Below, piece after piece: positions 19,035 to 28,454 of a stretch of DNA of 64,000 bases (position 1 is its first letter; each line of letters opens with the position of its first letter). A program made the position numbers and the translations under genes. Source of the DNA: Psychrosphaera haliotis (GTDB lineage Bacteria > Pseudomonadota > Gammaproteobacteria > Enterobacterales > Alteromonadaceae); contig NZ_BAAAFQ010000004.1 in assembly GCF_039523615.1 (NCBI RefSeq), forward strand, positions 902,520 to 966,519, given 5' to 3'. The notes beneath the pieces are model-generated. The model saw only the letters and a program-made list of their open reading frames with translations, made no database searches and had not been told where the DNA came from.

Positions 19035-19572
19035 TAATGTACCCCTGTCCGTTTATGCATACTGCGTAACCTGTATCCAAGGTGATTTTACAGCCAGGTT
19101 TAGCACAATTACCAACTTTCAATTCGGTTTGCCCCCAGCTATCAAAGTTCATCTCAGTTATCGGTGAACCTTGGCGATTAGTTACTGTGTAGGGTGATAG
19201 GTCTTCGATAATTAAAAAGTCTGAGGTTTGATTGTTACTAACATTTATTAACCCACTTCCGCACCCACCAATATTAGCACCTGAGGTATTTTGAGCGTTT
19301 AAGCCTATTTTATCTGACTGGAAAATAATGCGATGGCAGGTGTTGGTTTCTTTTTGAGTATTTTGCATTGCACGCATTTGAACGGTGCGCAATAGAGAAA
19401 TCAGCTGGTCACGCTGGGATGTTAATGTGTAATCAGAGGTACCTTGAAGCTTAGGTAAAGCCGTCACGCCTAAAACAGCAATTAAAAGAATAACAACAAT
19501 CAACTCTATAAGTGTAAAACCGCGAGTATGACTAGTGTTAGTTTTTTGTAGACCCTTCAACTCTCCCTTCAA
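19021..19572 (-). CDS. mshC: MSHA minor prepilin MshC
   Basis: A GspH/FimT-like prepilin. The N-terminal leader is longer than in its neighbours (about 17 residues), then RGFTLIELIVVILLIAVLG. The head contains DSWGQTELKVG and paired cysteines near the end. It follows mshA with a 66-base gap that holds a strong hairpin, the only sizeable gap inside the pilin operon. Confidence 0.86.
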   Translation of the reverse strand: MKGELKGLQKTNTSHTRGFTLIELIVVILLIAVLGVTALPKLQGTSDYTLTSQRDQLISLLRTVQMRAMQNTQKETNTCHRIIFQSDKIGLNAQNTSGANIGGCGSGLINVSNNQTSDFLIIEDLSPYTVTNRQGSPITEMNFDSWGQTELKVGNCAKPGCKITLDTGYAVCINGQGYINACQ

Positions 19573-19593
19573 TATCGTTACCTCTTGTATAAA

Positions 19594-19615
19594 GCCGAGG
19601 CGGACTAATCCACCT
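19594..19615 (-). ncRNA. Stable hairpin between mshA and mshC
   Basis: CGAGG and CCTCG form a five-pair outer stem, one mismatch follows, then three more pairs close a CTAA-sized loop. There is no T run behind it, so it is not a normal terminator. Its position just after the major pilin gene suggests it protects or trims the mshA transcript so that pilin is made in excess over mshC-Q. This is a regulatory hairpin, listed here for lack of a better type. Confidence 0.5.
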
Positions 19616-19638
19616 CGACAAACAACACATGATACTTA

Positions 19639-20163
19639 TTAACAGCCTGTTGTTGCTAATGTAACTGCTGCTGGTGTTACCTCTGTTTGCCCAGTAGCGA
19701 CAAACGCTTCTGTGTACTCTACATAACACGCCGTGTCGTCACTAAAGGCTGACGTAGCTCCATCATAAGAGCCTGCTGGGTAAATTCGAGACTTTTTATC
19801 AGCTGTAACGGTTGCCACTTCCCAGTCTACTGACTCATCAGTAATTTCATCTGGTGTCGCTGCTACCTGAGTGATGTCTAGAATCGCTGCCATCGTATTT
19901 GCCGCAGGGTAACCATAAACCACAGCAATTGCTGGGTTAGTTGTCGCACTTGATGCCGCATTTGCCTTGCCTTGCACTAATGCTTTTGAATAGACAATGT
20001 TAGAGGCACTTTTTAGTGACGCTGACAATCCTTGAACTGTTGATGCTTTGGCATCACCTTGTAAATCTAGAAACTTAGGCGAAGCGGTTACCGCCAGAAT
20101 ACCTAAGATAACAATTACAATAATCAATTCGATTAATGTAAAACCTTGTTGATTCTTTTTCAT
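19639..20163 (-). CDS. mshA: Major MSHA pilin MshA
   Basis: The structural pilin of the mannose-sensitive haemagglutinin pilus. The prepilin signature QGFTLIELIIVIVILGILA starts at residue 6, giving a very short leader typical of type IVa pilins. A Cys pair near residues 143 and 174 probably forms the C-terminal disulfide loop. AGGT lies eight bases before ATG. It is second in the pilin operon, 12 bases after mshB. Called major pilin because of position and because its leader and length match MshA. Confidence 0.88.
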   Translation of the reverse strand: MKKNQQGFTLIELIIVIVILGILAVTASPKFLDLQGDAKASTVQGLSASLKSASNIVYSKALVQGKANAASSATTNPAIAVVYGYPAANTMAAILDITQVAATPDEITDESVDWEVATVTADKKSRIYPAGSYDGATSAFSDDTACYVEYTEAFVATGQTEVTPAAVTLATTGC

Positions 20164-20175
20164 AGTAAATACCTA

Positions 20176-20739
20176 CTAGTTTTTGAAAACTGTGATTTGA
20201 CCGTTATCGGCATTGTATTCAAAACCTTGACGATCAGCAGTTGTCGCTCCATTGTTCACATAGTTTGCTGGTACTGTGTCGCCTGACTCTAAACCTTGAG
20301 CAAGAACATACTGACACTCATCGTTACCAGAAAAACGAACAACATAACGTTCGCCGTCATATGAGTTTGCACCGTCTGCAATTACCGTTGTTGGCGCAGA
20401 CTGGAATAGGCTTTGGAAGACAAATTCACAGCTTGTTGCTGTCATTGCTGATGCTGTAGCTTCATTGCTGTTACCTGCTGGGTAACCAGAATCCGTTACG
20501 TCAATTGCAAAACCATCATAGTTAATGTTGGTATTGCCACTAGGACGACCTGCTAATTCCCACTCGGCTCTTACTAGACCAACTGCACTTGCAAAACCAC
20601 CAGCAACACCTTCTACTGAAGCATCACGAGCGTCGTCTGTTACATCTAATAAACGAGGTACAGCTGCTGCACCTAAAAAGCCAAGAATAATCACGACGAT
20701 TACTAGCTCGATTAACGTAAAACCTTGTTGTCTTTTCAT
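20176..20739 (-). CDS. mshB: MSHA prepilin MshB
   Basis: A second MshA-like prepilin with the signature QGFTLIELVIVVIILGFLG from residue 5. Two Cys residues sit about 28 apart in the head. It is the first gene of the pilin block; 95 bases separate it from mshF, and TGAGGT about 12 bases before the ATG serves as ribosome site. In V. cholerae mshB is a minor pilin located directly before mshA, as here. Confidence 0.87.
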   Translation of the reverse strand: MKRQQGFTLIELVIVVIILGFLGAAAVPRLLDVTDDARDASVEGVAGGFASAVGLVRAEWELAGRPSGNTNINYDGFAIDVTDSGYPAGNSNEATASAMTATSCEFVFQSLFQSAPTTVIADGANSYDGERYVVRFSGNDECQYVLAQGLESGDTVPANYVNNGATTADRQGFEYNADNGQITVFKN

Positions 20740-20834
20740 TTTTTAAAACCTCAGTAAAAATTTAAATTTAGTCTATATAAAAATTTGTGTTGTTAAAACA
20801 TTTATCCTACTTTATCGGTAAATAAAGCAGAAAA

Positions 20835-21341
20835 TTAATGATTTTGTTTCATTCGCCCCACATCTACATCATATTCAAGCACTTTTTGTTTAATGCCATC
20901 ACCTTCCCAGTAGTAAAGGCACTTCGCTCGCTCTTGAACTATCTCTACCAACAAAGCCTCTTGTTGGTCGGCATTGTTTTCTGCGAAATACTGCCATAGT
21001 TGTTCGCAATCTAATCCTTTTGAGCCGCTGTTTACACTTAACGGCCAACCCTTTTTATTCATGTGCACGTTAATTTCTATTGAGCGCGTTACTTCTTCAT
21101 AATAATCAAGCTTTAGCTGCTTTGGTTTGCCCATTGCCGCCCATTGCTGGTGCATATGTGTTGCCGACTTTACAAACCGATCTGACAACAGTGACACTTT
21201 ATATTCACCAACATCGTCAAACACATCGGATAAATAACGGCTAGCGGCAAAAAACAAAACCGCTATCACCGTTAAGCCAATCAGCACTCGGAAAAACCAG
21301 TGTTCAGTTAGTGACTCTTCTTTTTTCCGAATAGGCTCCAC
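20835..21341 (-). CDS. mshF: MSHA biogenesis protein MshF
   Basis: A small inner-membrane protein with one membrane segment (about residues 17-36, FFRVLIGLTVIAVLFFA) and a periplasmic part with a conserved-looking Cys pair. Biochemical function is not known. It is the last gene of the assembly block, three bases after mshG. Named from position and size (168 aa). Confidence 0.78.
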   Translation of the reverse strand: MEPIRKKEESLTEHWFFRVLIGLTVIAVLFFAASRYLSDVFDDVGEYKVSLLSDRFVKSATHMHQQWAAMGKPKQLKLDYYEEVTRSIEINVHMNKKGWPLSVNSGSKGLDCEQLWQYFAENNADQQEALLVEIVQERAKCLYYWEGDGIKQKVLEYDVDVGRMKQNH

Positions 21342-21344
21342 TAG

Positions 21345-22562
21345 TTACCCTTTGAACGCCGACATCATGTCCCACATTGGGGTAAATATACCCAACGCTA
21401 ATACACCAACCATAATTGCGACAAACCCTATAAGAATGGGCTCAATTTTGGCCGTCAAACTTTTCAAATCAAAATCTACTTCACGCTCATAATAGTCCGC
21501 AGCCTCTTTGAGCAACTCATCTACTCGGCCCGTCTCTTCACCAACCGCAACCATTTGTAACACTAACGGAGAAAACAGGTTGCTCGTCACTGATACCCTT
21601 AGCAGTGAGTCCCCTTTTTCAATATTCCTGCGCATTTCTTTAATTTGCTGTTCCATAAACTTGTTATCTACAGCTTCTGCAACTAAAGACAAACCTGAAG
21701 TCATAGGAACACCAGACTCAAGAATCATAGAAAAGCTTCGGGTGTAACGACCTAACAAACTACGCTCGATAATTGAGCCGACAAAAGGGATGGATAACTT
21801 AAGTTTATCCCACTTTAACTTGCCTGCTACTGATTTTCTCCAGCTATTGAATATCAATACGGCACCAATAATAAAGATAAATAACCACTGCCAATAGTTC
21901 ACAAAGAAGTTTGATGTGCCAATTAATATTTTAGTGGCCAAAGGTAAGTCTGCACCTAACTTTGAGAACATGTTTGCGAAGGTAGGAATAACCAGCAAGT
22001 TCAGAACAAACATCGCTATAACAATGACAACTAATACCGTTGTTGGGTATCGCATGGCTGACTTTATTCGTTTTCTTGTTTCTTCATCGCGCTCAAAGTA
22101 CTCAGCAAGTTGTAAAAACGCGTCTTCTAAACGACCGGTATTTTCACCAACATGAACAATACTAATGGAAAGTCTTGGAAAAATTTTAGGGTGCGATGCC
22201 ATGGCTGCAGACAGTGAACGGCCTCGTTCTAACTGCTGTGCTACATCTTGTAACGCATTGCCTAGTACTTTACTGGTAGAACTGTCGGCCAAGCCAAGAA
22301 TTGCCCTAATCATAGGTATCCCAGCTTTTGTTAGAGAGTACATTTGTCTTGAAAACACCACCAAGTGCTGCGTGGTAACGCGATCAAATAAATCTTCAAA
22401 CAAGGGAGTGTTCTGGCCCTTATCTTCCGTGAGCGTTATCTTAGTTGGATATTCTTGACGAGCCACCAACAAATCGGCAGCCGCACCTTCGTTGTTGGCT
22501 TCAACTTGGCCTCGAATATTTTTGCCTTTGGCATCTTTAGCTTCGTACAAGAAAAATGGCAT
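21345..22562 (-). CDS. mshG: MSHA inner-membrane platform protein MshG
   Basis: A GspF/PilC-family polytopic protein forming the inner-membrane platform that converts MshE ATP hydrolysis into pilin extraction. Two T2SSF domains are visible (about residues 70-193 and 272-395) with GESLxxA/GRSLSAAMASHP and VGEETGRVDELL motifs and three strong membrane segments. Length 405 aa is normal. It lies 14 bases after mshE. Confidence 0.93.
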   Translation of the reverse strand: MPFFLYEAKDAKGKNIRGQVEANNEGAAADLLVARQEYPTKITLTEDKGQNTPLFEDLFDRVTTQHLVVFSRQMYSLTKAGIPMIRAILGLADSSTSKVLGNALQDVAQQLERGRSLSAAMASHPKIFPRLSISIVHVGENTGRLEDAFLQLAEYFERDEETRKRIKSAMRYPTTVLVVIVIAMFVLNLLVIPTFANMFSKLGADLPLATKILIGTSNFFVNYWQWLFIFIIGAVLIFNSWRKSVAGKLKWDKLKLSIPFVGSIIERSLLGRYTRSFSMILESGVPMTSGLSLVAEAVDNKFMEQQIKEMRRNIEKGDSLLRVSVTSNLFSPLVLQMVAVGEETGRVDELLKEAADYYEREVDFDLKSLTAKIEPILIGFVAIMVGVLALGIFTPMWDMMSAFKG

Positions 22563-22576
22563 TGTCTAATCCAACC

Positions 22577-24301
22577 TTAATATGTTGCTGTGTCAGCAAC
22601 CACTTCCGAAATTCTTAATACTTCTTTCACACTAGTTACACCTTGCTCAGCATAATCCAGTGCAGCCTGCCCTAAAGTTTGATAACCAGGAAGTGCCTTA
22701 GCAGCAGCAGAAAAGGCTTCTGTATCTCCGTTTCGTAATGCTGATATCAAGTTTTCGTTCGTCATTTCTAGTAACTCATAGATACCCACTCGACCTTTGT
22801 AACCAGTGTTGTTACAAGTTTGACAACCTGTACCATGACTAAATGTTGCACCACTCATGTCTTTACGAGCTATATTTGATATCCACGTTAACTCCTGCGG
22901 ATCAGGTTTGTATTCCGTTTTACAAACGTCACATACCCTACGAACTAATCTCTGAGCCAGTACCGCGCGCAATGAGCTGGCCACTAAATAAGGGGCCGCT
23001 CCCATGTCAATTAAACGAAGCGCCGTTGATATAGCATCGTTGGTATGCAAGGTTGATAGAACCATATGGCCGGTCAAGGCAGCTCTTAGGCCAATTTCTG
23101 CTGTTTCTTGGTCTCGAATCTCACCCACCATAATAACGTCTGGATCTTGACGAAGTGCAGTTCTTAATACCGAAGAAAACGAAAGATTTATTTTTGTATT
23201 TATTTGTACTTGGTTTATTCGCGGTAACTGATATTCAACTGGATCTTCTACCGTAATAATTTTACTTTCTGCGTTGTTTAATTCACTTAGGCAACCATAC
23301 AAAGTTGTTGTTTTACCTGAACCTGTTGGGCCTGTTACCAAAAACATTCCATTTGGACTTTTCACTAACTTGCGAACTTTCATTAAAATATGCGGAGGCA
23401 TACCTGTCGCTTCTAGGCTCAACAAGCCTGCGGACTGGTCTAACAGACGCATTACAACTGACTCACCATGCTGAATTGGCATAGTAGACACACGAACATC
23501 TATCTCGTGCCCTTTAACTTTAATGTGAAAACGACCATCTTGAGGCAAACGCTTTTCAGATATATCCAATCCTGCAACAAGTTTTAAACGAAGTACTAAG
23601 GCCGGTGCAATGTTAACTTCGTTTAATATGCTTTCTTGAAGCACACCATCAACACGAGTACGAATTCGTAAACTCTTTTTATCTGGCTCAATGTGAATAT
23701 CAGACGCTCTTACTTGTACTGCATCTTCAAACAATGACTGAAGTAACTTAGCAACAACTGTGTCGCCCTCGTCATCGCCATCAATAGTAGCGAAGTCAAA
23801 ATCGGCACTCTCTTCATATTCAGCTTGAAGCTGATGGGCAAATTGTTCAATTTCTTTAGTTCTGCGGTATAAAGAGTCAAACGCAATAAGCAATTGGCTC
23901 TCTCTTACCGCTACAATTTCAATTGATTTATTTCCAAACTGGTTTGATAGCTGCTCAATAGCTGAAAGATCAGCTGGGTCTGACATACCAATGGTTACAC
24001 TATCTTCAGTGCTATCTAGCACAAGCGCTCTTAATCTTCTTGCGTGTACCTCGGATAGCTCTGACGCTAACTTAGGATCGATTTGCATATTCGCAATATT
24101 GATAAAGCGTAAGTTAAGCTGCTGCGCTAAAAATCGTAATAGCTGTTCTTCTGATATAAAACCTGAATCAATCAGTACCGAACCTAGTTTACGACCAGTC
24201 TCTTTTTGCGCTGATAATGCCGACATGAGCTGATCAATAGTGATGATATCTTCATCTACTAAAAGGTCACCTAATCGTTTCTTTAATTTTGGAGCCGCCA
24301 T
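22577..24301 (-). CDS. mshE: MSHA assembly ATPase MshE (c-di-GMP binding)
   Basis: The hexameric ATPase that drives pilus extension. The N-terminal MshEN domain has two successive RLG/KLG...Q-type motifs (RLGDLLVDEDIITIDQL and KLGSVLIDSGFISEEQL), the known c-di-GMP binding pattern of this family. The ATPase core has Walker A GPTGSGKTTTLYG, Asp box EDPVEY, Walker B VGEIRDQETAEI and His box LTGHMVLSTLHTND. Four cysteines (CDVC, CQTC) form the zinc knuckle. Length 574 aa. Confidence 0.95.
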   Translation of the reverse strand: MAAPKLKKRLGDLLVDEDIITIDQLMSALSAQKETGRKLGSVLIDSGFISEEQLLRFLAQQLNLRFINIANMQIDPKLASELSEVHARRLRALVLDSTEDSVTIGMSDPADLSAIEQLSNQFGNKSIEIVAVRESQLLIAFDSLYRRTKEIEQFAHQLQAEYEESADFDFATIDGDDEGDTVVAKLLQSLFEDAVQVRASDIHIEPDKKSLRIRTRVDGVLQESILNEVNIAPALVLRLKLVAGLDISEKRLPQDGRFHIKVKGHEIDVRVSTMPIQHGESVVMRLLDQSAGLLSLEATGMPPHILMKVRKLVKSPNGMFLVTGPTGSGKTTTLYGCLSELNNAESKIITVEDPVEYQLPRINQVQINTKINLSFSSVLRTALRQDPDVIMVGEIRDQETAEIGLRAALTGHMVLSTLHTNDAISTALRLIDMGAAPYLVASSLRAVLAQRLVRRVCDVCKTEYKPDPQELTWISNIARKDMSGATFSHGTGCQTCNNTGYKGRVGIYELLEMTNENLISALRNGDTEAFSAAAKALPGYQTLGQAALDYAEQGVTSVKEVLRISEVVADTATY

Positions 24302-24303
24302 GA

Positions 24304-25527
24304 TTACCCTTGTAAAACGTCTATTCTTTGTTGGGAAAATGTTATTGATTGAGCCGATACACCGCCAACGTCTAATACTTTTTTATAACTCTGCACTGCT
24401 TGTTGTTTTTTTGCTTGGCTGTCTTGAGCAATAGCAAGGCCTAACCACCAATTTCCAATAAATGGTTCCAATCGAGTTAGCTGTAAATACGCAGCTTCCG
24501 CTTTGACATAGTACTTAAGCTCTCGAGCTAAATTGCCTTTTAAGGTATAAAATTCTTTGCTAGCACTCTCTAAGTTCACATCAAGGTAAGAAAAGGCTCC
24601 CGCTGGATTGTTGTCTTTAAAGAAGATTTTTGCTGCCGTGACACGCCACTCTTCGATTAACGGGTATCGCTGCAAACCATCGTTAATAATGGCGACCGCT
24701 TTATTGCCCTCACCGCGACCATACCATGCGGCCGCTAGAAGATTGCGAGCTTCAACGTTACTGTCAGATATCGCTAAAATTCGTGTTAATTGCTCAATAG
24801 CTTCCGTTACATAACCGCGGTCATAGGATGTTTTTGCTTTGGTTAATAGTTTCTCAACGCGCTGCTCTGGTGTTAGCTCAGAAGACGTTTTTTGAATAAC
24901 GAAGGTAGGCTCTGGAGTTTTAACCGTCTCAGCTTTAACTGCTGGTTTACGACCGACTTCAGGTTGGCTGTCTGTTTCAGGTTGGTTAGCTAATTTAGCC
25001 TGGGCGTCGACTTTAGGCAGAGTATCAAGTTCAGCCGCTGGTTCTTCTGCAGATAACTGCTTTGTTGGAGATAGCTCTGCCGGAGACTGTTGTGCTGGAG
25101 ACTGCCCTACTGGAGAAGATTCAGCTGAAAGTGGTAAATCTAACAACGGAGGTTCAGGCTCTAACTCTTCTGTAAATGCAGGTTCAGGAGTTGTTAAACC
25201 TACAACCCCAGATTCTTCAGTTGGTTCTACGCTTGTTTTCTGGCTCAATAATTCTGTTTCAGGAGACTCTACTTGGTCAATAACGGCAACGCCATCAATG
25301 TATTTTTCTACCGGCGCTAGGTTACTTGTACCATCTACCATTTTCCAACTAATTATCGCTAGTAAACATACAATAATAACCAACAACAAAATGAGTGCTT
25401 TATTTAAAGGATTTGACGATGTTTGAGAAGTTGTTGCTCTTGGCACAGCGCTGTCCTGCAGGCTTGAAGAGTCCTGACGGTTGTCTAAATCTTTTAGCAT
25501 TTTATTGATAACGCTCACTGTATCCAC
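24304..25527 (-). CDS. mshN: MSHA biogenesis protein MshN (TPR)
   Basis: A bitopic protein: cytosolic N-terminus VSVINKMLKDLDNRQD, one membrane helix (about 46-66), a Pro/Glu-rich spacer with short repeats of S-P-x-Q/E (about 110-200), then four or five TPR units (about 220-400). Similar to GspB/ExeB-type partners of the MshM ATPase. It overlaps mshM by 13 bases and ends two bases before mshE. The spacer is low-complexity and is likely to vary in length between strains. Confidence 0.87.
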   Translation of the reverse strand: MDTVSVINKMLKDLDNRQDSSSLQDSAVPRATTSQTSSNPLNKALILLLVIIVCLLAIISWKMVDGTSNLAPVEKYIDGVAVIDQVESPETELLSQKTSVEPTEESGVVGLTTPEPAFTEELEPEPPLLDLPLSAESSPVGQSPAQQSPAELSPTKQLSAEEPAAELDTLPKVDAQAKLANQPETDSQPEVGRKPAVKAETVKTPEPTFVIQKTSSELTPEQRVEKLLTKAKTSYDRGYVTEAIEQLTRILAISDSNVEARNLLAAAWYGRGEGNKAVAIINDGLQRYPLIEEWRVTAAKIFFKDNNPAGAFSYLDVNLESASKEFYTLKGNLARELKYYVKAEAAYLQLTRLEPFIGNWWLGLAIAQDSQAKKQQAVQSYKKVLDVGGVSAQSITFSQQRIDVLQG

Positions 25528-26438
25528 TCCTTTACTGTGGGCATGTCCACTACTACTAAGGTTATCGCGATTGTTAAAGCCATTAACAACAACGCGGCCA
25601 CAATAGCTTTAATATTAATACCAACCGCCTCTATTGAGTCAGTATCACTGGCCGCTAACGCGATGTGCTTTTTATGTATGGCCGTTTGACCTTCCCCATA
25701 AACAAGCATTAATGCTTTATGACACATTACATTCACTAACCTTGGAATGCCCTTGCTGTACTTATGCAGCGCGGATAAGGACGCGTTATCAAATAAACCA
25801 GGATCGTTATAACCCGCTACCGACATCCTATGCAAAACATACTCTTTTAACTCTTCTTTTGACAACCCTCTAAGCTGGTAAGAAAAGGTAATTCGTTGTC
25901 TGAGCTGCCTTAAACGATGTGAGCTCAACATTTTGTCGAGTTCAGGCTGCCCAAACAGCACTACTTGAATCAGTTTACGTGACTCAGTTTCTAAATTTGT
26001 GAATAACCGCAATGCTTCAAAGGTTTCCCAAGGTATAGTCTGAGCTTCATCTATTATGAGCACAACGCCCTTACCTTGTTGATTAAACTCGAGCAGCTTT
26101 AACTGGATTTTTTGACTCAGTTGTTGCTGGTTTATTCGAGTTAACCCCTTAATACCTAATTCACTGGCCAGTGCGTATCTCATTTCTTCTGGACTTAGTG
26201 CAGGGTTTGGGATGTACGCAACTTCAAAAGCATCGGGTATTTCATTAAGTAACTTTCGGCAAAGCAAGGTTTTTCCTGTCCCTACTTCGCCTGTTACCTT
26301 TATAAAACCTTCACCAGTTTTTAACGCTGTTAACAGAACCTGCATCGCTTCCGAGTGACTCTGCAACGGCAAATAAAAGCTAGTGTTTGGAGTTAAAGAA
26401 AATGGAAGTTCTCTAAGCCCAAAGTGGTACAGGTACAT
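25515..26438 (-). CDS. mshM: MSHA biogenesis ATPase MshM (ExeA-like)
   Basis: An AAA ATPase of the ExeA/GspA type, thought to help insert or localise the MshL secretin. Walker A GEVGTGKTLLCRKLL is near residue 50, Walker B LIIDEAQ near 130, and FTNLETESRKLIQVVLFGQPEL is the sensor region. One membrane helix is near the C-terminus (about 275-297). Length 307 aa. It lies two bases after mshL and overlaps mshN. Confidence 0.92.
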   Translation of the reverse strand: MYLYHFGLRELPFSLTPNTSFYLPLQSHSEAMQVLLTALKTGEGFIKVTGEVGTGKTLLCRKLLNEIPDAFEVAYIPNPALSPEEMRYALASELGIKGLTRINQQQLSQKIQLKLLEFNQQGKGVVLIIDEAQTIPWETFEALRLFTNLETESRKLIQVVLFGQPELDKMLSSHRLRQLRQRITFSYQLRGLSKEELKEYVLHRMSVAGYNDPGLFDNASLSALHKYSKGIPRLVNVMCHKALMLVYGEGQTAIHKKHIALAASDTDSIEAVGINIKAIVAALLLMALTIAITLVVVDMPTVKEWIQ

Positions 26439-26440
26439 AC

Positions 26441-28138
26441 TTACTCATCACCATACCAGCGTTTTAAAATATCGGCGCTGCGTTTCATTTGCTCTTGCCA
26501 AGTACCTGTTCCTACTACTGTAGGTTTGATTAAAATAACAAGTTCTTTTTTCTTTTCAGTATCTTGCTTAGATTTAAATAAGTTACCAAGAATTGGAATG
26601 CTACCTAAAAACGGAACCTTAGACTCACCATTAGATGTCATTGTTTGCATTAAGCCACCAATAACCACAATCTCACCGCTTTTCGCACGAATAACCGTAT
26701 CCGACTCACGAATATTGCTTTGCGCTAATGGCAGTACATATTGCTCTTCGTTTAACGTAACTACTTTTTGTTGCTCATCAATTTCGGTAACCGACGGATG
26801 AACATGCAAAATGACTTCACCTTGCTCACTAATTTGTGGAGTAACATCTAATGCAATACCAGAGAAAAACGGCTCTAGGTTAATTTCAGGCGTACTTGAC
26901 GTCGCTGTACCAGTTACTGTTGTATTTGAAACATCAGTGACAAAGTACTCATCAGTACCCGCTTTTAGAACCGCCTTTTGATTGTTAGTCGCAGTAACAC
27001 GTGGTGACGACAGAACCTGAACATTACCCTGAGTTTTTAGTAAGTTAACAACACCAGAAAAATCAGTATTATTGAAGCTTAAGCTAGTTAACCCGCCTAA
27101 TGCTGCACTTAATTCATTACCAAAACTTCCAGCCGTTGAATTAAAGGTGAAGTTAGTTCCACCATTATTGGCCATTACATTTTGCCAATTAATGCCTTGC
27201 TGATAATCATCATCTAGTGCAACTTCAACAATTTTTGCTTCTAAAATTACTTGGCGAGTTAAGCTTTGCTCTGAACGCTTAACAAAGTCTTTTACCGCTT
27301 GAATATCTGACGTTAAGCCTCGCACCGTAATTAATCCAGACTGCGGGCTAACCACTACATTGGCAATAGATTCATCCGTAGAGCGCATGATCATTTTTAA
27401 CGTGTCTTCTAACTCGCTCCAAAAATCACTTTCAGAACTGGTTTGAATATTAGATCCGTTGCCTTGACCCATACTTGATGAGTTACCAAAGCCATTTTGG
27501 CCATTCTGTTGGTTTCCGAAACTGCCTTGTTGATTGCCAAAGCTATTACTATTGTTATTACTGTTACTATTTCCGTTTTGTCCGTTTTGTTGAACGATGC
27601 CACCAGAGTTAATGTTAGTTGATGTCATACCAAAACGTTTAAGCATCAAATAATTAAGCGCTATTGTTTCCGTTTTTATAGTGGCTGGGTAAACCTGAAT
27701 TACCTTACCTCTAAATTGAATATCTAACGGATAAAGGCTAGAAAGAACCTCAACAACCTCATGAATAGTAACGTCTTTTAAGTCTAGACTAATACTGCCC
27801 TGTGCATTTGGATGAAACGCGACGCTATATGGTGAGTCAGCCACTAACCCTTGTAAAAAAGGTTTTACTGGCACGCCATTCGCGGCAACGTTAAATCGGT
27901 CTTCAATTGCTCCAACATCAATTGGCGCTGACGTTGGCATCATTAAATCAGCACTTACCGAGTCAGGAATAGCAAGACTTGCTTGTTCATTAACGGTGTC
28001 TGGCTTTTCATTAAAAACTTGATGTACTTCATCTGATTTTTGCGGATTGCCCGTTAAGCTACAACCAGCAAGTACTGCCGTCGCTATACAAGAGGCTAAC
28101 AAAGGTTTAATTTGATTCATTTTACTTTTCATATACAT
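26441..28138 (-). CDS. mshL: MSHA outer-membrane secretin MshL
   Basis: A lipoprotein secretin forming the outer-membrane pore for the pilus. The lipobox VLAGC is near residue 25. STN/N domains (about 95-180) are followed by an Asn/Gln/Gly/Ser-rich insert (about 185-240), a second N domain, and the secretin core (about 290-545) with VPFLGSIPILGNLFK. The frame allows starts at 28138, 28132 and 28120; the last (MNQIKPLLAS) gives the shortest signal peptide. The gene overlaps mshK at its start. Confidence 0.93.
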   Translation of the reverse strand: MYMKSKMNQIKPLLASCIATAVLAGCSLTGNPQKSDEVHQVFNEKPDTVNEQASLAIPDSVSADLMMPTSAPIDVGAIEDRFNVAANGVPVKPFLQGLVADSPYSVAFHPNAQGSISLDLKDVTIHEVVEVLSSLYPLDIQFRGKVIQVYPATIKTETIALNYLMLKRFGMTSTNINSGGIVQQNGQNGNSNSNNNSNSFGNQQGSFGNQQNGQNGFGNSSSMGQGNGSNIQTSSESDFWSELEDTLKMIMRSTDESIANVVVSPQSGLITVRGLTSDIQAVKDFVKRSEQSLTRQVILEAKIVEVALDDDYQQGINWQNVMANNGGTNFTFNSTAGSFGNELSAALGGLTSLSFNNTDFSGVVNLLKTQGNVQVLSSPRVTATNNQKAVLKAGTDEYFVTDVSNTTVTGTATSSTPEINLEPFFSGIALDVTPQISEQGEVILHVHPSVTEIDEQQKVVTLNEEQYVLPLAQSNIRESDTVIRAKSGEIVVIGGLMQTMTSNGESKVPFLGSIPILGNLFKSKQDTEKKKELVILIKPTVVGTGTWQEQMKRSADILKRWYGDE

Positions 28139-28454
28139 ATAGTCTTTTTTGAGAGCCTGACTTCAGCAGAACAATATTATTATTATTTATTTGGCTAATT
28201 TTAAATCCGTTTACAACATCACCTAATTGGTGAAGCTGACCGGACATAATCGCCATTTTGGTGCCTTTTTTGTTTACTATTCCCTGCAACGAAAGGTTTT
28301 CGTTTGAAGTGGCTGGCATAGCACCGTTGTCTGGTAGGTTTAAATTGATCTTTGGTAACGTTGGATCATGAATTTTATCGGCCAATATTGGCATTGAAGC
28401 GAGAATAAAACACAGTCCAACAATTAGAGATGATGGCTTAAAGTCTAATAACAT
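28122..28454 (-). CDS. mshK: MSHA biogenesis protein MshK
   Basis: A small secreted protein (110 aa) with a signal peptide ending near ILA/DK, then a Pro-rich stretch and a beta-rich core with LQGIVNKKGTKMAIMSG, resembling PilP/GspC homology-region proteins that contact the secretin. It overlaps mshJ by 17 bases and mshL by 17 bases. Assigned from position and fold pattern. Confidence 0.82.
   Translation of the reverse strand: MLLDFKPSSLIVGLCFILASMPILADKIHDPTLPKINLNLPDNGAMPATSNENLSLQGIVNKKGTKMAIMSGQLHQLGDVVNGFKISQINNNNIVLLKSGSQKRLYVYEK

Noticed and set aside
19538..19729. 63-codon minus-strand frame across the mshA-mshC gap
   Set aside because: Alternative frame overlapping the mshA end; no prepilin or other signal and it passes through the hairpin.
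26424..26801. 125-codon plus-strand frame opposite mshL
   Set aside because: Cys- and Ser-rich antisense shadow of the secretin core; no ribosome site and no known family.
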